Assembly: GCA_004193555.1 (NCBI GenBank)
Contig: RPGP01000029.1
Location: 204,976-268,975, forward strand
Length of the DNA: 64,000 nt
From: Desulfobacteraceae bacterium Eth-SRB1
GTDB taxonomy: Bacteria > Desulfobacterota > Desulfobacteria > Desulfobacterales > ETH-SRB1
Direction: 5' to 3'
The notes below the pieces were generated by a model. The model was not told the DNA's origin. It saw only the letters and a program-made list of their open reading frames with translations, and ran no database searches. The position numbers and the translations under genes are program-made. Numbering within the stretch: the stretch's first letter is position 1; the number at the start of each line of letters is the position of its first letter. Below, piece after piece: positions 26,596 through 37,386 of the stretch.

Positions 26596-27921
26596 TTACT
26601 TTCTTAGCTTTCGCCACTTTTCAAGCCTTTGTTTTATTATTTTTTCATATCCCCTGTCTGTGGGAGAGTAGTAAATCCTGCCATGAAGTTTTTCCGGCAG
26701 ATAGTCCTGGGGAGTAAATCCTTCTTTATAGTCATGTGCATACTTGTAATCCTTTCCATAGCCGATATTTTTCATCAAATCGGTTGGAGCATTTCTTATG
26801 TGCAGAGGAACAGGCTGGGAGCCTGAGCTTTTAATTTCTTTTTTAACCATTTTAGAGGACACATATATACTGTTGCTCTTCGGCGCTGTTGCAAGATAAA
26901 CAGCGGCCTGGGTCAAAGCAAGTTCTCCTTCAGGGCATCCTAAAAATTTAAACGCTTCCATTGCATTTAAGGCGACTCCGAGCGCATAAGGATCTGCATT
27001 GCCGACATCTTCGGATGCAAATCTTACCATCCTGCGGGCAACATATAATGGATTTTCTCCGGCTAACAGCATCCGTTCAAGCCAATAAATTGCAGCGTCA
27101 GGATCACTTCCGCGCAGGCTTTTATGAAAGGCTGATATAAGATTATAGTGTTCTTCACCTGACTTGTCATATATAAGCGCTTTTTTCTGCAGCGCATTTT
27201 TTAGATTCTGCAAACTTATGCGTCTGCTTCCTTCTTTTTCCGGCATTAGTAATGTGGCGGCCAATTCAAGACTGTTTAAGGCAACGCGGGCATCTCCTTC
27301 TGCAATGTCTATCAGATAAGTGATAGCCTCTTGATCAAAATCAAGATTAAGATTGCCAAGTCCGTTTTTTTTATCTTTAAGAGAACGGTCAATTATTTCA
27401 GCGATATCATCTGATGAAAGAGCTTTAAAGATTATTATGCGGCATCTCGATAAGAGAGGAGGAATTACTTCAAAGGAAGGATTTTCCGTTGTAGCTCCGA
27501 TTAACGTAATAAGCCCGCTTTCAACATGATGGAGAAATGCATCCTGCTGGGCCTTGTTGAACCTGTGTATTTCGTCAACAAAAAGTATGGTTCGTTTCTG
27601 GTAAAGTTTTTGCTGATTTTTTGCATCTTCTATAACAGACCTGATCTCTTTAACCCCTGAAAGTACTGCGGAGAAATGAACAAAATATGAACCGGTTTCA
27701 TTGGCGATCAGTCTTGCAAGAGTGGTTTTTCCACATCCCGGCGGCCCCCAGAAGATCATTGAAAAAATCCGATCTTTTTCAATGGCATGGCGGATCAAAG
27801 AACCTTTGCCGACAGCATTTTTCTGGCCTGTGAATTCGTCAAGATTCTGCGGGCGCATTTTTTCAGCAAGGGGTCTTGATGCGGCTGCCGCTTTCTGTGC
27901 TCTATATTCAAACAAATCCAA
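26596..27921 (-). CDS. rarA: Replication-associated recombination protein A
   Basis: A 441-residue AAA+ ATPase of the RarA/MgsA/WRNIP1 family that acts at stalled replication forks. Seen are the N-terminal PLAEKMRPQNLDEFTGQ, Walker A GPPGCGKTT, Walker B FVDEIHRFNKAQQDAFL, sensor 1 in GATTENPSF, and the C-terminal MgsA tetramerisation domain (IYWLERMLLAGENPLYVARR). The likely start codon is TTG at 27921, with AAGGA just upstream. It converges with hisF with only 4 bases between the stops. A GCAAAGGCGC-word hairpin lies upstream, between this gene and der. Confidence 0.95.
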   Translation of the reverse strand: MDLFEYRAQKAAAASRPLAEKMRPQNLDEFTGQKNAVGKGSLIRHAIEKDRIFSMIFWGPPGCGKTTLARLIANETGSYFVHFSAVLSGVKEIRSVIEDAKNQQKLYQKRTILFVDEIHRFNKAQQDAFLHHVESGLITLIGATTENPSFEVIPPLLSRCRIIIFKALSSDDIAEIIDRSLKDKKNGLGNLNLDFDQEAITYLIDIAEGDARVALNSLELAATLLMPEKEGSRRISLQNLKNALQKKALIYDKSGEEHYNLISAFHKSLRGSDPDAAIYWLERMLLAGENPLYVARRMVRFASEDVGNADPYALGVALNAMEAFKFLGCPEGELALTQAAVYLATAPKSNSIYVSSKMVKKEIKSSGSQPVPLHIRNAPTDLMKNIGYGKDYKYAHDYKEGFTPQDYLPEKLHGRIYYSPTDRGYEKIIKQRLEKWRKLRK

Positions 27922-27960
27922 ATTCTATCCTTCACTTGTCAGTTTACACTTTTTAAGAAC

Positions 27961-28102
27961 CTCACGCAAAGGCGCAAAGAAAGGAAATAAAGAAAAGCTT
28001 TGGTAATTCTTGGCCTTACTAAATGCTGTAAATGCCAATAGTTAAATTGATTCAGTCTGGAAATTGCTGGAAAAACTTTGCGTCTTTGCGCCTTTGCGTG
28101 AG
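27961..28102. repeat. GCAAAGGCGC-word inverted repeat
   Basis: Left arm CTCACGCAAAGGCGCAAAGA (27961-27980) faces right arm 28076-28102 (TCTTTGCGCCTTTGCGTGAG at its end), about 95 bases apart. A sister element is at 34076-34210. Confidence 0.85.
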
Positions 28103-28119
28103 ATTTTTCTTTTTAAATG

Positions 28120-29466
28120 TTACGTTTCTTTGGTTTTTGGATGTTTTTTAAACTGTTTGCCTGTTCGCTGGCGGAAGAACAGCCGGACAGGTGTTTTGTC
28201 TAATCCTGCTTCTAATCGAATCTGATTGATCAGATATCTCTTGTAGGAAAAATGGACGGCATCAGGATAATTGACAAAGCAGACAAGAGTAGGAGGTTTG
28301 GTGGATATCTGTGTGGCATAATAAAATTTAAGCCGTTGTCCCCTGTGAAGAGACGGCTCATTTTTTTCAATTGCTGTCTTAAATATCCTGTTTAACTTCC
28401 CGGTTCCTATGCGCAGGGCATACTGGCTGTAAACTTCATCCACAAGCTTGAAGATTTTTGAAACTCTTTGGCCTGTCAAAGCCGAGATGGTTATGGCTGG
28501 AGCAAAATTCAAATATTTTGCTTCCATTCTCAGCCGTTCGTAGTATTTTTTTGCCGTATTGCTGTCTTTTTCAATAAGATCCCATTTGTTAAGCAAAAGA
28601 ATACAGCCACAGCCGCGCTCAAAAGCATAACCTGCGATGTTTATGTCCTGTTCTGTGATCCCCTCGTCTGCATCCATAACGATAAGGGCGACATTACATC
28701 TATCGAGGCTTCTTAAGGCTTTGATTATGGAAAACTTTTCAATCTTTTTTGAAACCTTGCCTTTACGCCTGATGCCGGCAGTATCAATAAGAAGGTACGA
28801 TTCTCCATTAATTTTGCAAACAGAGTCCACGGCATCCCGTGTAGTACCGGGAATATGGCTCACAAGCATGCGGTTTTCACCCAGGATACGGTTTGCAAGG
28901 GATGATTTGCCGACATTCGGCCTGCCGACCACGGCAAGCTTTATGATATCCTGTGATTTTTCAGACGCAGATTCTGGAAGAGCGAGAATTAGATCGTCAA
29001 GAAAATCTGATATGCCGTAACGATGCTCTGCGGAAACAGGGTATAATTTTTCAATGCCGAGACTGTAAAAATCGGATATGTTATTTTCCTGCTCTGGTCC
29101 GTCAATTTTATTTACTGCATAAAAAACCGGCTTTGTAACCGGGCGGAGAATCTCAACAATATCTTTATCAAAAGGAGAGATACCGTGCTTTCCATCAAGC
29201 AGAAAAATAACAACATCTGCGTCTTCGATCGCCTGCTTGACCTGGAAGCGTGTCTGATGCGCAAAATCATTATCATCTTCCAATGAAAACCCTCCTGTAT
29301 CAATAAGGGTAAACTCAATATCGTTCCAGATCGCATCACCATAAATTCTATCCCTTGTAACACCCGGAAAATTGTCAACAAGGGCGTCCTTTGATCTGGT
29401 GATACGATTAAAAAATGTTGATTTGCCCACATTGGGGCGGCCGACGATGGCTACAATAGGTTTCAT
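28120..29466 (-). CDS. der: Ribosome-associated GTPase Der (EngA)
   Basis: A 448-residue protein with two tandem GTPase domains and a C-terminal KH-like domain, needed for 50S ribosome maturation. The first domain has [19 protein letters not shown] and NKID; the second has [24 protein letters not shown] and NKWDL. The ATG at 29466 ([12 protein letters not shown]) is chosen since Der proteins begin within a few residues of the first P-loop; the longer frame adds 12 residues. Both GTPase sites look complete. Upstream is a run of palindromic repeats. Confidence 0.96.
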   Translation of the reverse strand: MKPIVAIVGRPNVGKSTFFNRITRSKDALVDNFPGVTRDRIYGDAIWNDIEFTLIDTGGFSLEDDNDFAHQTRFQVKQAIEDADVVIFLLDGKHGISPFDKDIVEILRPVTKPVFYAVNKIDGPEQENNISDFYSLGIEKLYPVSAEHRYGISDFLDDLILALPESASEKSQDIIKLAVVGRPNVGKSSLANRILGENRMLVSHIPGTTRDAVDSVCKINGESYLLIDTAGIRRKGKVSKKIEKFSIIKALRSLDRCNVALIVMDADEGITEQDINIAGYAFERGCGCILLLNKWDLIEKDSNTAKKYYERLRMEAKYLNFAPAITISALTGQRVSKIFKLVDEVYSQYALRIGTGKLNRIFKTAIEKNEPSLHRGQRLKFYYATQISTKPPTLVCFVNYPDAVHFSYKRYLINQIRLEAGLDKTPVRLFFRQRTGKQFKKHPKTKET

Positions 29467-29929
29467 AAATTTTATGATAATAGACCATGTTATATCTTTC
29501 AATAAAAAAGGTTGATGGCGTCGTAAAAAGTTCCATCTACTGTGTTGTAGCAGTTTTTCAGACCCTCGACATACTAAGTGTATGCCTTCGGTCCTGAAAA
29601 ACTTCTACGCCTTGTATATAAACCTTTTTACTTAGCCATCTACTAAATTTGTCTGGTTCCCATGCTTCAGCGTGGGAACCCATAACGATACTTTCTTGAT
29701 TTTCGGGTTGATTGTGTATATAAACTGATAAGTAGCCGTTTACGGCTTGAAACTTGAAATTAGCTGGTAGCTGGTAGTAGCTGGTTGGCAGTGTTTATTT
29801 TAATGACAGGCTTTTCATCTGGTGGGAAAAGTCGTAGGTTGGGTTAAGCTTCGCGCAACCCAACAAAAGATTTTGATAGGTGGGTTTTGTTCCTTAACCC
29901 AAACTATCGACTACTCGACGAGTTTTATA
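29467..29929. repeat. Gene-free divergent spacer with four palindromes
   Basis: No gene seen. From left: a nested inverted repeat 29514-29640 with outer arms GATGGC..GTAAAAAGTT and AACCTTTTTAC..GCCATC and an inner hairpin TTTTTCAG/CTGAAAAA; a short hairpin GGTTCCCATG-CTTCAG-CGTGGGAACC at 29655-29680; CTTGAAACTTGAAATT and GTAGCTGGTAGC words at 29745-29785; and a GGTTGGGTTAAG..CTTAACCCAA element at about 29833-29901. All resemble families seen elsewhere in the window. Promoters of der and tsaD must lie here but are not distinct. Confidence 0.75.
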
Positions 29930-30925
29930 ATGATAATATTAGGCATTGAAACATCTTGTGATGACACGGCTGCGGCGGTAGTTGTTGACGGGAATAAAAT
30001 TTTATCCTCTGTTGTATCATCCCAGACAGATATTCATCATCCATACGGCGGGGTTGTGCCCGAACTTGCTTCAAGGAAACATATCGAGTCTATTGTTCCT
30101 GTGGTCAGTGAGGCGATCAGCAAATCAGGCATCAGTTTAAAACAGCTTGATGGGATTGCTGTTACCCAGGGCCCGGGGCTGATCGGATCATTGCTTGTCG
30201 GTTTTTCCTTTGCAAAGGGATATGCTTATGCTCTCGATCTTCCGTGGATTGGTGTAAATCATCTTTATGGTCATATAAATTCAGTGTTCCTGGAACCTGA
30301 TTCTCCACCGTTTCCATTTGCAGCTCTTCTGGTATCAGGCGGGCATACAGCTATTTATTATGTTAAGTCCTATAGAGATATCGAGCTTATGGGGCAAACC
30401 AGAGATGATGCCGCCGGAGAAGCATTTGACAAGGTCGCAAAAATGTCAGGGCTTGGCTATCCCGGTGGGGGAGTTATCGATAAACTCGCTAAAGAGGGTG
30501 ATCCGGAGAAAATTGTTTTTCCAAGAACATATTTAAACAAATCCGAATTTGACTTTAGCTTCAGCGGCGTTAAGACATCGGTAAATCGTTATATCCAGAC
30601 CCATCAGGAAGAATATAAAGATATGATTCCTGATATTGTGGCAGGATTTCAGGAGGCGGTTGTTGATGTTTTGTCATATAAGATAGTAAACGCTGCGCTG
30701 GAAAAAAGATGCGATCATATTGCCATAGTTGGAGGTGTGGCCGCAAACAGCAGGTTGAGGGAAAAGGTTACCCATGATGCCGGCAGCAAAAGTATTACCG
30801 TCCATATACCTTCCTTACATCTTTGCGGCGATAATGCGGCAATGATTGCCGCCGTAGGCTATCATTATTTAAAAGACGGATATCAATCCGATATTAATGA
30901 TGATGTGTATTCAAGAGCAAGATAA
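29930..30925 (+). CDS. tsaD: tRNA N6-threonylcarbamoyladenosine transferase subunit
   Basis: A 331-residue ASKHA-family enzyme that transfers the threonylcarbamoyl group to A37 of tRNAs reading ANN codons. Seen are MIILGIETSCDDTAAAVV at the start, the metal-binding histidines in GVNHLYGHINSV, the nucleotide-binding VSGGHTA and VGGVAANSRLR, and the terminal aspartate loop CGDNAAMIA. I start at the ATG at 29930; a longer open frame reaches into the upstream repeat and adds 36 unrelated residues. The length is normal. It converges with nagZ, with 6 bases between the stops. Confidence 0.96.
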   Translation: MIILGIETSCDDTAAAVVVDGNKILSSVVSSQTDIHHPYGGVVPELASRKHIESIVPVVSEAISKSGISLKQLDGIAVTQGPGLIGSLLVGFSFAKGYAYALDLPWIGVNHLYGHINSVFLEPDSPPFPFAALLVSGGHTAIYYVKSYRDIELMGQTRDDAAGEAFDKVAKMSGLGYPGGGVIDKLAKEGDPEKIVFPRTYLNKSEFDFSFSGVKTSVNRYIQTHQEEYKDMIPDIVAGFQEAVVDVLSYKIVNAALEKRCDHIAIVGGVAANSRLREKVTHDAGSKSITVHIPSLHLCGDNAAMIAAVGYHYLKDGYQSDINDDVYSRAR

Positions 30926-30931
30926 TGGTTA

Positions 30932-31933
30932 TTAAGTAATATATTGTCTTTTAACCTTCAGTATCCTTTCTACAGATTCCATCCCTTTTGCCATAATCTT
31001 TTGAGAGCCTTTCAGGCTGTTTAATATTTCATAAAACGCCTCCTCAATATCAGGCCCTTTGTGGCAGATAAGGGCTATGTCGATATCTGCCGAAAGTATT
31101 TGCTGAATTATTGTTTTAATATCATAATTTTTTTTAATGGCTCCCATATCCAGATCGTCTGTCATAATCAGCCCGTTAAATCCCATCTGCTTACGCAAAA
31201 GATCTTTTGCAATCCGAATTGACAGGCTTGCCGGCCACCTTGAATCAATCTTTTCATAAAAAATATGAGACAGCATTATTCCGGCCACATTATGCTTTAT
31301 GGCTGCTTTGAAAGGCAAAAAGTCAACAGCCTCGAGATCTGTAATGTCGGCATTTAACAGCGGCATATCAAGGTGTGAATCAAGTGTTGTGCGGCCTATC
31401 CCTGGAAAGTGTTTTGCAACAGACATGATTTTATTTTGCTGGAGATGATCTATTACTTTAACTCCTATTCTTGATACCCATATCGGATCATCTCCAAAGA
31501 CCCTTTCAGACATTATGCTTTGAATACCTTTGGGAGCTACATCAAGGACAGGAGCCATATTCATGTTGATTCCAGCCCCTGTTAGTTCCTTTGCAGTTAT
31601 TTCAGCGAAATTGACTGCATCTTCTTCTGTTTTCATTTTTGAATTGCCGGGGAACTGAGTAAAGGGGGCTTTTAGCCTGGCAACCTGTCCGCCTTCCTGA
31701 TCAATAGATATAAATAAAGGGGGCTGGCCCTGTTTCAGAGCATATTCCTGAGCGGAAAAACACAGGTCTTTTATTTGTTGCGGAGAAGATAAATTTCCGG
31801 CAAAAAGAATTATCCCACCTGCCTTAATAGTATCGATAAGAAATTTAAGGTCATCATTTAGTCCGGTTCCATTAAACCCGACCATCAGCCGCTGACCTGC
31901 TAACTGTTCATTTGAAAGTGTTTTGATTTTCAT
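30932..31933 (-). CDS. nagZ: Beta-N-acetylhexosaminidase (GH3)
   Basis: A 333-residue family 3 glycoside hydrolase that removes N-acetylglucosamine from peptidoglycan turnover products in the cytoplasm. Seen are SIDQEGGQVARL, the catalytic His loop KHFPGIGRTTLDSH and the nucleophile aspartate in GLIMTDDLDMGAI. There is no signal peptide, as in NagZ. The start is the ATG at 31933 with AAGGTC upstream; the earlier in-frame codon adds eight residues. The length and motifs agree with NagZ rather than with larger secreted GH3 glucosidases. Confidence 0.9.
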   Translation of the reverse strand: MKIKTLSNEQLAGQRLMVGFNGTGLNDDLKFLIDTIKAGGIILFAGNLSSPQQIKDLCFSAQEYALKQGQPPLFISIDQEGGQVARLKAPFTQFPGNSKMKTEEDAVNFAEITAKELTGAGINMNMAPVLDVAPKGIQSIMSERVFGDDPIWVSRIGVKVIDHLQQNKIMSVAKHFPGIGRTTLDSHLDMPLLNADITDLEAVDFLPFKAAIKHNVAGIMLSHIFYEKIDSRWPASLSIRIAKDLLRKQMGFNGLIMTDDLDMGAIKKNYDIKTIIQQILSADIDIALICHKGPDIEEAFYEILNSLKGSQKIMAKGMESVERILKVKRQYIT

Positions 31934-32249
31934 ATTGACCTTATGAGACCTTTGCAAATGCCTCTAATTTTTCCCGACCGCAGTTGATTGTCCTATAGAG
32001 CCTTCCTTTTGAGATAGCCTGGTATTCTTGATCCATATACTCTGCAAGAGACCGGCATGTTTCTTCTTCCCTGCCGGAATCCGTTCTATTCTTCCGGCTT
32101 TGATATTTTTTTAACCTTTCATTTTAATCATAATTTTCCTGTGAATCTTTGAAAACTTATCGTATTTCAATATTTATGTTTTTATGTTATACTGCCCAAG
32201 AAAATCAAGCTTTTAAGTTCAACATTGTCAGGAGGAATCGAAAGGAGCA
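31934..32249. other. Divergent nagZ/uvrC spacer
   Basis: No firm gene. On the minus strand an open stretch without a good start, reading AEYMDQEYQAISKGRL and ending KLEAFAKVS just before nagZ, could be the tail of a decayed small gene; I do not recognise it. The word GAGACCTTTGCAAA, shared with the hairpin at 52489-52524, lies at about 31946-31960. AT-rich sequence before uvrC probably holds its promoter. Confidence 0.4.
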
Positions 32250-34064
32250 ATGAAAACAGATCCGGATAAAAAATCATTCGGGGTTTCCTCTGAACCCGGG
32301 GTATACTTGATGAGGGATGCCTGCGGAAAAATAATTTACGTGGGGAAAGCCGGGAACCTTAAAAAAAGGATCGGCTCATATTTTTCAAGGCAGGCCCAAT
32401 TGGATATAAAAACCAGAGCTCTTGTTAACAAAATTTCAACATTTGAAACAATAATTACCAGAACCGAAAAAGAGGCGCTGATATTGGAATCAAACCTTAT
32501 TAAGCGTCATAAGCCAAGATATAACGTGATCTTAAAAGATGACAAAAGATATCCATCTTTGCGCCTGGATATAAACAGTCCGTATCCAAACCTGACAATT
32601 GTCCGGGATATAAAAAAAAACGGCTCTATTTATTTTGGCCCATTTGCATCTTCCAATGCTGTGCGTGAGACGCTTAAAATAATCAATAAAACATTCAAGC
32701 TTCGCAAATGTAAAACAAAAGAGTTTAAAAAAAGATCACGCCCCTGTCTTAACTTTCAAATAAAAGCGTGTTTTGCGCCATGCTGTTTTGATGTTGATAA
32801 AAGCGCTTACCACGAAATAGTAAAAGAGGTTGCCATGTTTTTAAATGGCAGAACCTCTGACCTTATTTGCAAAATAAAAAACGAAATGATATCAGCCGCA
32901 AAAGCCCAGTCCTTTGAACAGGCCGCTGTCTTGAGAGACAAGCTGTTTGCGATTGAAAAAACCCTTGAAAAGCAGGTGGTTGTTACCACCGATTTCAAAG
33001 ACAGAGATGTGCTTGCCGTTGCCGGATCTCCTGAACATTACCTGATTACCCTTATGTTTATCCGCAAGGGCCGCCTTTTAGGGATTAGACATTACAGTTT
33101 TTCAGAGACAATGTCGGATAATGCGGAAATGATCGGAGCCTTTATAACGCAGTATTATGAAAAGACCCCATTTATTCCAAATGAGATCCTTGTCCCGATA
33201 CATCTTATCGATGCACCCTTGCTTGAAGACTGGCTATATATCTTAAAAGGGGAAAAGGTGAATATTTTGCATCCGAAACGAGGCGAAAAAGCACGTCTAT
33301 TGAATATGGCCATTAAAAATGCGGAAGACAGGTTGAAAGATCAAACAGCTTCAGATGTCTCCGACATGGATCTGCTTAGCAGGCTGTGTAAGAGGCTGAA
33401 GATGGAGAGGGTTCCACTGCGGATTGAGTGTTTTGACAACTCCAATATTTCAGGGACTGAGCCTGTAGCCGGCATGGTCGTATTTGAGAAAGGGAAACCA
33501 AAAAGATCATCATACAGGAAGTACAGGATTAAAACCGTTCCAAAACAGGATGATTATGCATACATGGCTGAAGTTTTAAAAAGGCGTTACGGCAAAGGCG
33601 CTAAATCAAATCCATATCCTGATATGCTGATGGTTGACGGCGGTAAGGGTCAAATGAATATTGCCGTATCTGTAATTAAGGATCTAAAGCTTGATAGTTA
33701 TTTTGAAGTTATTGGAATAGCAAAAAAGGATGAAAAAAGCGGGGAAAAGGAGGATAAAATCTATAAACCCGGCAGGGTTAACCCGATTAACTTTGGCAGG
33801 GAGGGGGACCTTCTTCTTTTTCTGCAACGAATCAGGGATGAAGCACACCGTTTTGCAATAACTTTTCATCGTAAGCGTCGAGGCAAAGCCTCTCTTTATT
33901 CCGCTCTTGATGCCATCCCCTCAGTAGGAAAAAAAAGAAAAGCAATTCTGCTTAAGCATTTCAAAAGCATAAAAAAAATCCGGGCCGCAACAATTGAAGA
34001 ACTGAGCGCTCTGCCTGGAATAAGTCATGCTGTCGCAAGATCTGTAAAATCGGCTCTTAAATAA
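32250..34064 (+). CDS. uvrC: Excinuclease ABC subunit C
   Basis: A 604-residue nuclease that makes both incisions in nucleotide excision repair together with UvrB. Domains in order: GIY-YIG 3'-side nuclease (EPGVYLMRD, IIYVGKAGNLKKR; about residues 12-95), a cysteine-bearing linker, the UvrB-binding UVR motif (SFEQAAVLRDKLFAIEK, about 215-235), the RNase H-like 5'-side nuclease (IECFDNSNISG, MLMVDGGKGQMN) and C-terminal helix-hairpin-helix repeats. The ATG has GGAGCA and an upstream AGGAGGA. It ends at a nested repeat element. Confidence 0.96.
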   Translation: MKTDPDKKSFGVSSEPGVYLMRDACGKIIYVGKAGNLKKRIGSYFSRQAQLDIKTRALVNKISTFETIITRTEKEALILESNLIKRHKPRYNVILKDDKRYPSLRLDINSPYPNLTIVRDIKKNGSIYFGPFASSNAVRETLKIINKTFKLRKCKTKEFKKRSRPCLNFQIKACFAPCCFDVDKSAYHEIVKEVAMFLNGRTSDLICKIKNEMISAAKAQSFEQAAVLRDKLFAIEKTLEKQVVVTTDFKDRDVLAVAGSPEHYLITLMFIRKGRLLGIRHYSFSETMSDNAEMIGAFITQYYEKTPFIPNEILVPIHLIDAPLLEDWLYILKGEKVNILHPKRGEKARLLNMAIKNAEDRLKDQTASDVSDMDLLSRLCKRLKMERVPLRIECFDNSNISGTEPVAGMVVFEKGKPKRSSYRKYRIKTVPKQDDYAYMAEVLKRRYGKGAKSNPYPDMLMVDGGKGQMNIAVSVIKDLKLDSYFEVIGIAKKDEKSGEKEDKIYKPGRVNPINFGREGDLLLFLQRIRDEAHRFAITFHRKRRGKASLYSALDAIPSVGKKRKAILLKHFKSIKKIRAATIEELSALPGISHAVARSVKSALK

Positions 34065-34075
34065 TTTTTCCATTG

Positions 34076-34210
34076 TCTCACGCAAAGTCGCAAAAAAAAA
34101 GATGAACATCGAACGTCCAACGTCGAATGAAAGAACGAATACCCAATAGCGAACATTCAACCACACCAAGGCATTTTCTTTTTTTGCGAGCTTGGCGACT
34201 TTGCGTGAGA
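34076..34210. repeat. GCAAAGTCGC-word hairpin with a GAACGTC element nested in its loop
   Basis: The outer arms are TCTCACGCAAAGTCGC (34076-34091) and GGCGACTTTGCGTGAGA (34194-34210). Inside lies a GAACATC/GAACGTC heptamer run (34103-34127) and a reduced facing part. One repeat family has apparently inserted into another. Confidence 0.85.
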
Positions 34211-34244
34211 ATGTGATCTCTCTGTGCTTGGTAAAAAAGGCCGG

Positions 34245-35192
<948 letters not shown>

Positions 35193-35270
35193 TTAAACCC
35201 CCCTGGTTAAATCTTTCTTTAACACTCGATGAATTTATTTTATAACAAAATTATTACTTTATAACAAATA

Positions 35271-35300
35271 TTGACATTATGCACAATAAAAAGATAAATA
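35271..35300 (+). promoter_or_regulatory. Possible sigma-70 promoter of purC
   Basis: TTGACA at 35271-35276 is followed after 18 bases by TAAATA (35295-35300) in an AT-rich stretch, about 80 bases before the purC start. The -35 is perfect; the -10 is weak. Confidence 0.4.
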
Positions 35301-35377
35301 TATATTAAAGCATTTATGAACAGCAAAAATTCTACATCTGACCACTGAATATAAACCTCAAATTGGAAATTTAATAT

Positions 35378-36271
35378 ATGGAACAGCCGGTGATTAAAAC
35401 AGATTTTCCGGAATTAAACCTGATAAAATGCGGTAAGGTTAGAGATCTATACGATCTTGGCGAGGATCTTTTGATTGTCGCAACAGATCGAATATCAGCT
35501 TTTGATGTTATAATGCCGGATCCTGTCCCTGATAAAGGTAAAATATTGACCCAGATTTCACTTTTCTGGTTCAAAGTAATGCAGCCGCTTATAAAGAATC
35601 ATGTAATTACCTCCAACGTGGATGACTATCCGTCTGTTTGTAAACCTTATTCTCAAATTCTGCGCGGAAGAAGTATGCTTGTTAAAAAGTCAAAGCCGCT
35701 TCCTGTTGAATGCGTCGTAAGGGGATATATATCAGGTTCAGGCTGGAAGTCTTACCAGGAATCAGGGGTTGTCTGCGGTATAAAACTTGCTGAAGGCCTG
35801 AAGGAATCCGACAAACTGCCCGAGCCGATTTTTACTCCATCAACAAAAGAAGAGACAGGACTTCATGATATAAACATAGATTTTGAAGAAGCTGAAAAAA
35901 GGATCGGAAAAGCCGCTGCAAATAAGGTAAAAGAGTTTAGTATTGCAATATATAAAAAAGGTTTTGAATTAGCTGAGAAAAAAGGAATAATTATTGCCGA
36001 CACAAAATTTGAATTCGGTTTTTTTGAAAATGACCTTATTCTTATCGATGAGGTGCTGACACCTGATTCATCCAGATTCTGGCCAAAAGATACTTACATG
36101 CCAGGCGGATCGCAAAAGAGTTTTGACAAACAGTATCTTAGAGATTATCTGATTTCTATAAACTGGGACAGAAAACCGCCGCCACCGTCTCTTCCTGAGT
36201 ATGTTATCAATAATACACGCAAAAAATATATTGAAGCATTAACACAGCTTACCGGCAGCGACCTGTCCTGA
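35378..36271 (+). CDS. purC: Phosphoribosylaminoimidazole-succinocarboxamide synthase
   Basis: A 297-residue SAICAR synthetase, adding aspartate to CAIR in purine synthesis. Seen are the N-terminal [27 protein letters not shown] pattern (read in pieces), the conserved [15 protein letters not shown], the HDINIDF segment and [16 protein letters not shown]. The size is that of the longer bacterial/yeast-type enzyme. GTCAGAGG-type repeat words follow the stop codon. Confidence 0.95.
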   Translation: MEQPVIKTDFPELNLIKCGKVRDLYDLGEDLLIVATDRISAFDVIMPDPVPDKGKILTQISLFWFKVMQPLIKNHVITSNVDDYPSVCKPYSQILRGRSMLVKKSKPLPVECVVRGYISGSGWKSYQESGVVCGIKLAEGLKESDKLPEPIFTPSTKEETGLHDINIDFEEAEKRIGKAAANKVKEFSIAIYKKGFELAEKKGIIIADTKFEFGFFENDLILIDEVLTPDSSRFWPKDTYMPGGSQKSFDKQYLRDYLISINWDRKPPPPSLPEYVINNTRKKYIEALTQLTGSDLS

Positions 36272-36301
36272 AATCAGAAGTCGGAAGGCAGAGGGCAGAG
36301 A

Positions 36302-37267
36302 TTGGAACAACAATCAACAATCCTGAAGAGCGTAAAGTTATCCTCCATTGATTTAGAAGATAAAACCTACCGGATAACAACAAGGTCAGACGTTGAAGAT
36401 CTTATTAATTCAATAAAAAATATTGGATTGATAAATCCGCCAATATTAAAAATGGGGGAATCAACGTATACTATTGTATGCGGTTTCAGGCGAATAAATG
36501 CCTGCAAGTCTCTTGGCCGGCTCAGGACAGAAGCGGTAATAGTTGATTCAGATCTAAGCAGTCTCGAATGTGTAAAGCTCGCAATAACGGATAATGCGCT
36601 TCAAAGGCCTCTTAACCTTGTCGAAAAATCCAGATCCATTAATATGCTTTCCCGTTTTTACAGTGATTATAAAAGTCTGTCAAAAGCGGCATCAGTATTA
36701 GGCTTGCCGGAAAATCCCTCATTTATAAAGAAAATTGAATCTATTTGCAATCTCCCGCGTGCCATTCAAAACCGCATACTTTCTGAAACTGTTTCATTAA
36801 GTGTGGCAATAGAGCTTGGCATGTTTAATAGCGATGTTGGTATTTTCTTTGCAAACCTTTTTGATGATCTTAAATTAAGTTTGAATAAACAGAGGGAAAT
36901 AATAACTTTGATTAAAGAAATATCTATTCGTGATGATAGCTCAATCATGGAAGTGCTGCAGGGAAGCGATTTGTTAGAGATTCTGAATAACAATAATCTT
37001 GATAGATCACAAAAGAGCCAAAAAATAAGATTTTATTTAAAACAGCGCCGCTATCCTGAAATAACAGCTGCTGATAAAAAGTTTAGACAAAACATTAAAG
37101 AGCTGAAGCTTGGGAATAACATTAAACTGGTTCCACCCAATAATTTTGAAGGCGCCACATATATTTTAAAGTTATCTTTTAACAATCCAGAGGAGCTTCA
37201 AGATAGCCTGCAAGCTTTAAATAGTATCTGCCAAAGGCATTCGCTGAATAAAATTTTTAATATCTAA
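36302..37267 (+). CDS. ParB/RepB/Spo0J-family DNA-binding protein, not the chromosomal ParB
   Basis: A 321-residue protein with an N-terminal ParB/sulfiredoxin-like domain (VKLSSIDLEDKTYRI, LINSIKNIGLINPPIL, and the nucleotide box as CGFRRINACKSLG, residues about 55-67), then a central helix-turn-helix region (LSKAASVLGLPEN, LPRAIQNRIL, VSLSVAIELG). The rest, about residues 215-321, I do not recognise. The apparent start is TTG at 36302, since no ATG or GTG precedes the first conserved block; it lies directly against GTCAGAGG repeat words. No ParA or parS-like context is present, so chromosome partition is unlikely. It is more probably a stand-alone regulator of unknown target. Confidence 0.6.
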   Translation: MEQQSTILKSVKLSSIDLEDKTYRITTRSDVEDLINSIKNIGLINPPILKMGESTYTIVCGFRRINACKSLGRLRTEAVIVDSDLSSLECVKLAITDNALQRPLNLVEKSRSINMLSRFYSDYKSLSKAASVLGLPENPSFIKKIESICNLPRAIQNRILSETVSLSVAIELGMFNSDVGIFFANLFDDLKLSLNKQREIITLIKEISIRDDSSIMEVLQGSDLLEILNNNNLDRSQKSQKIRFYLKQRRYPEITAADKKFRQNIKELKLGNNIKLVPPNNFEGATYILKLSFNNPEELQDSLQALNSICQRHSLNKIFNI

Positions 37268-37308
37268 TACCCCCATCATTCTCTGTAAAAAAAATATCAA
37301 TTATGCAG

Positions 37309-37380
37309 AAAAACGAATATTTTCTTGACTAAATAGCAAATAACAATTATAAACCTTTTTAACGAATAAATTGGATTCAG
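37309..37380 (+). promoter_or_regulatory. Promoter/operator box of the TetR gene, shared with DUF4212-actP
   Basis: TTGACT (37325-37330), 16 bases, TTATAA (37347-37352), ending GGATTCAG just before the start codon. The whole stretch of about 70 bases aligns with 40523-40596 ahead of the DUF4212 gene: the same AATATTTT before TTGACTAAA, CAATTATAA, CC, TTAAC and ATTCAG, with the same spacing. The simplest reading is a common promoter with a binding site for the TetR protein. Confidence 0.65.
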
Positions 37381-37386
37381 GAAATT

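Noticed and set aside
29833-29901. In-frame extension of tsaD to 29822
   Set aside because: The added residues come from a GGTTGGGTTAAG-type repeat, and TsaD proteins begin at or near MIILGIETSCDD.
36302-37267. ParB-like gene considered as part of a chromosome partition locus or an origin marker
   Set aside because: No parA partner, no parS-like palindrome recognised, and purC and tetR as neighbours.
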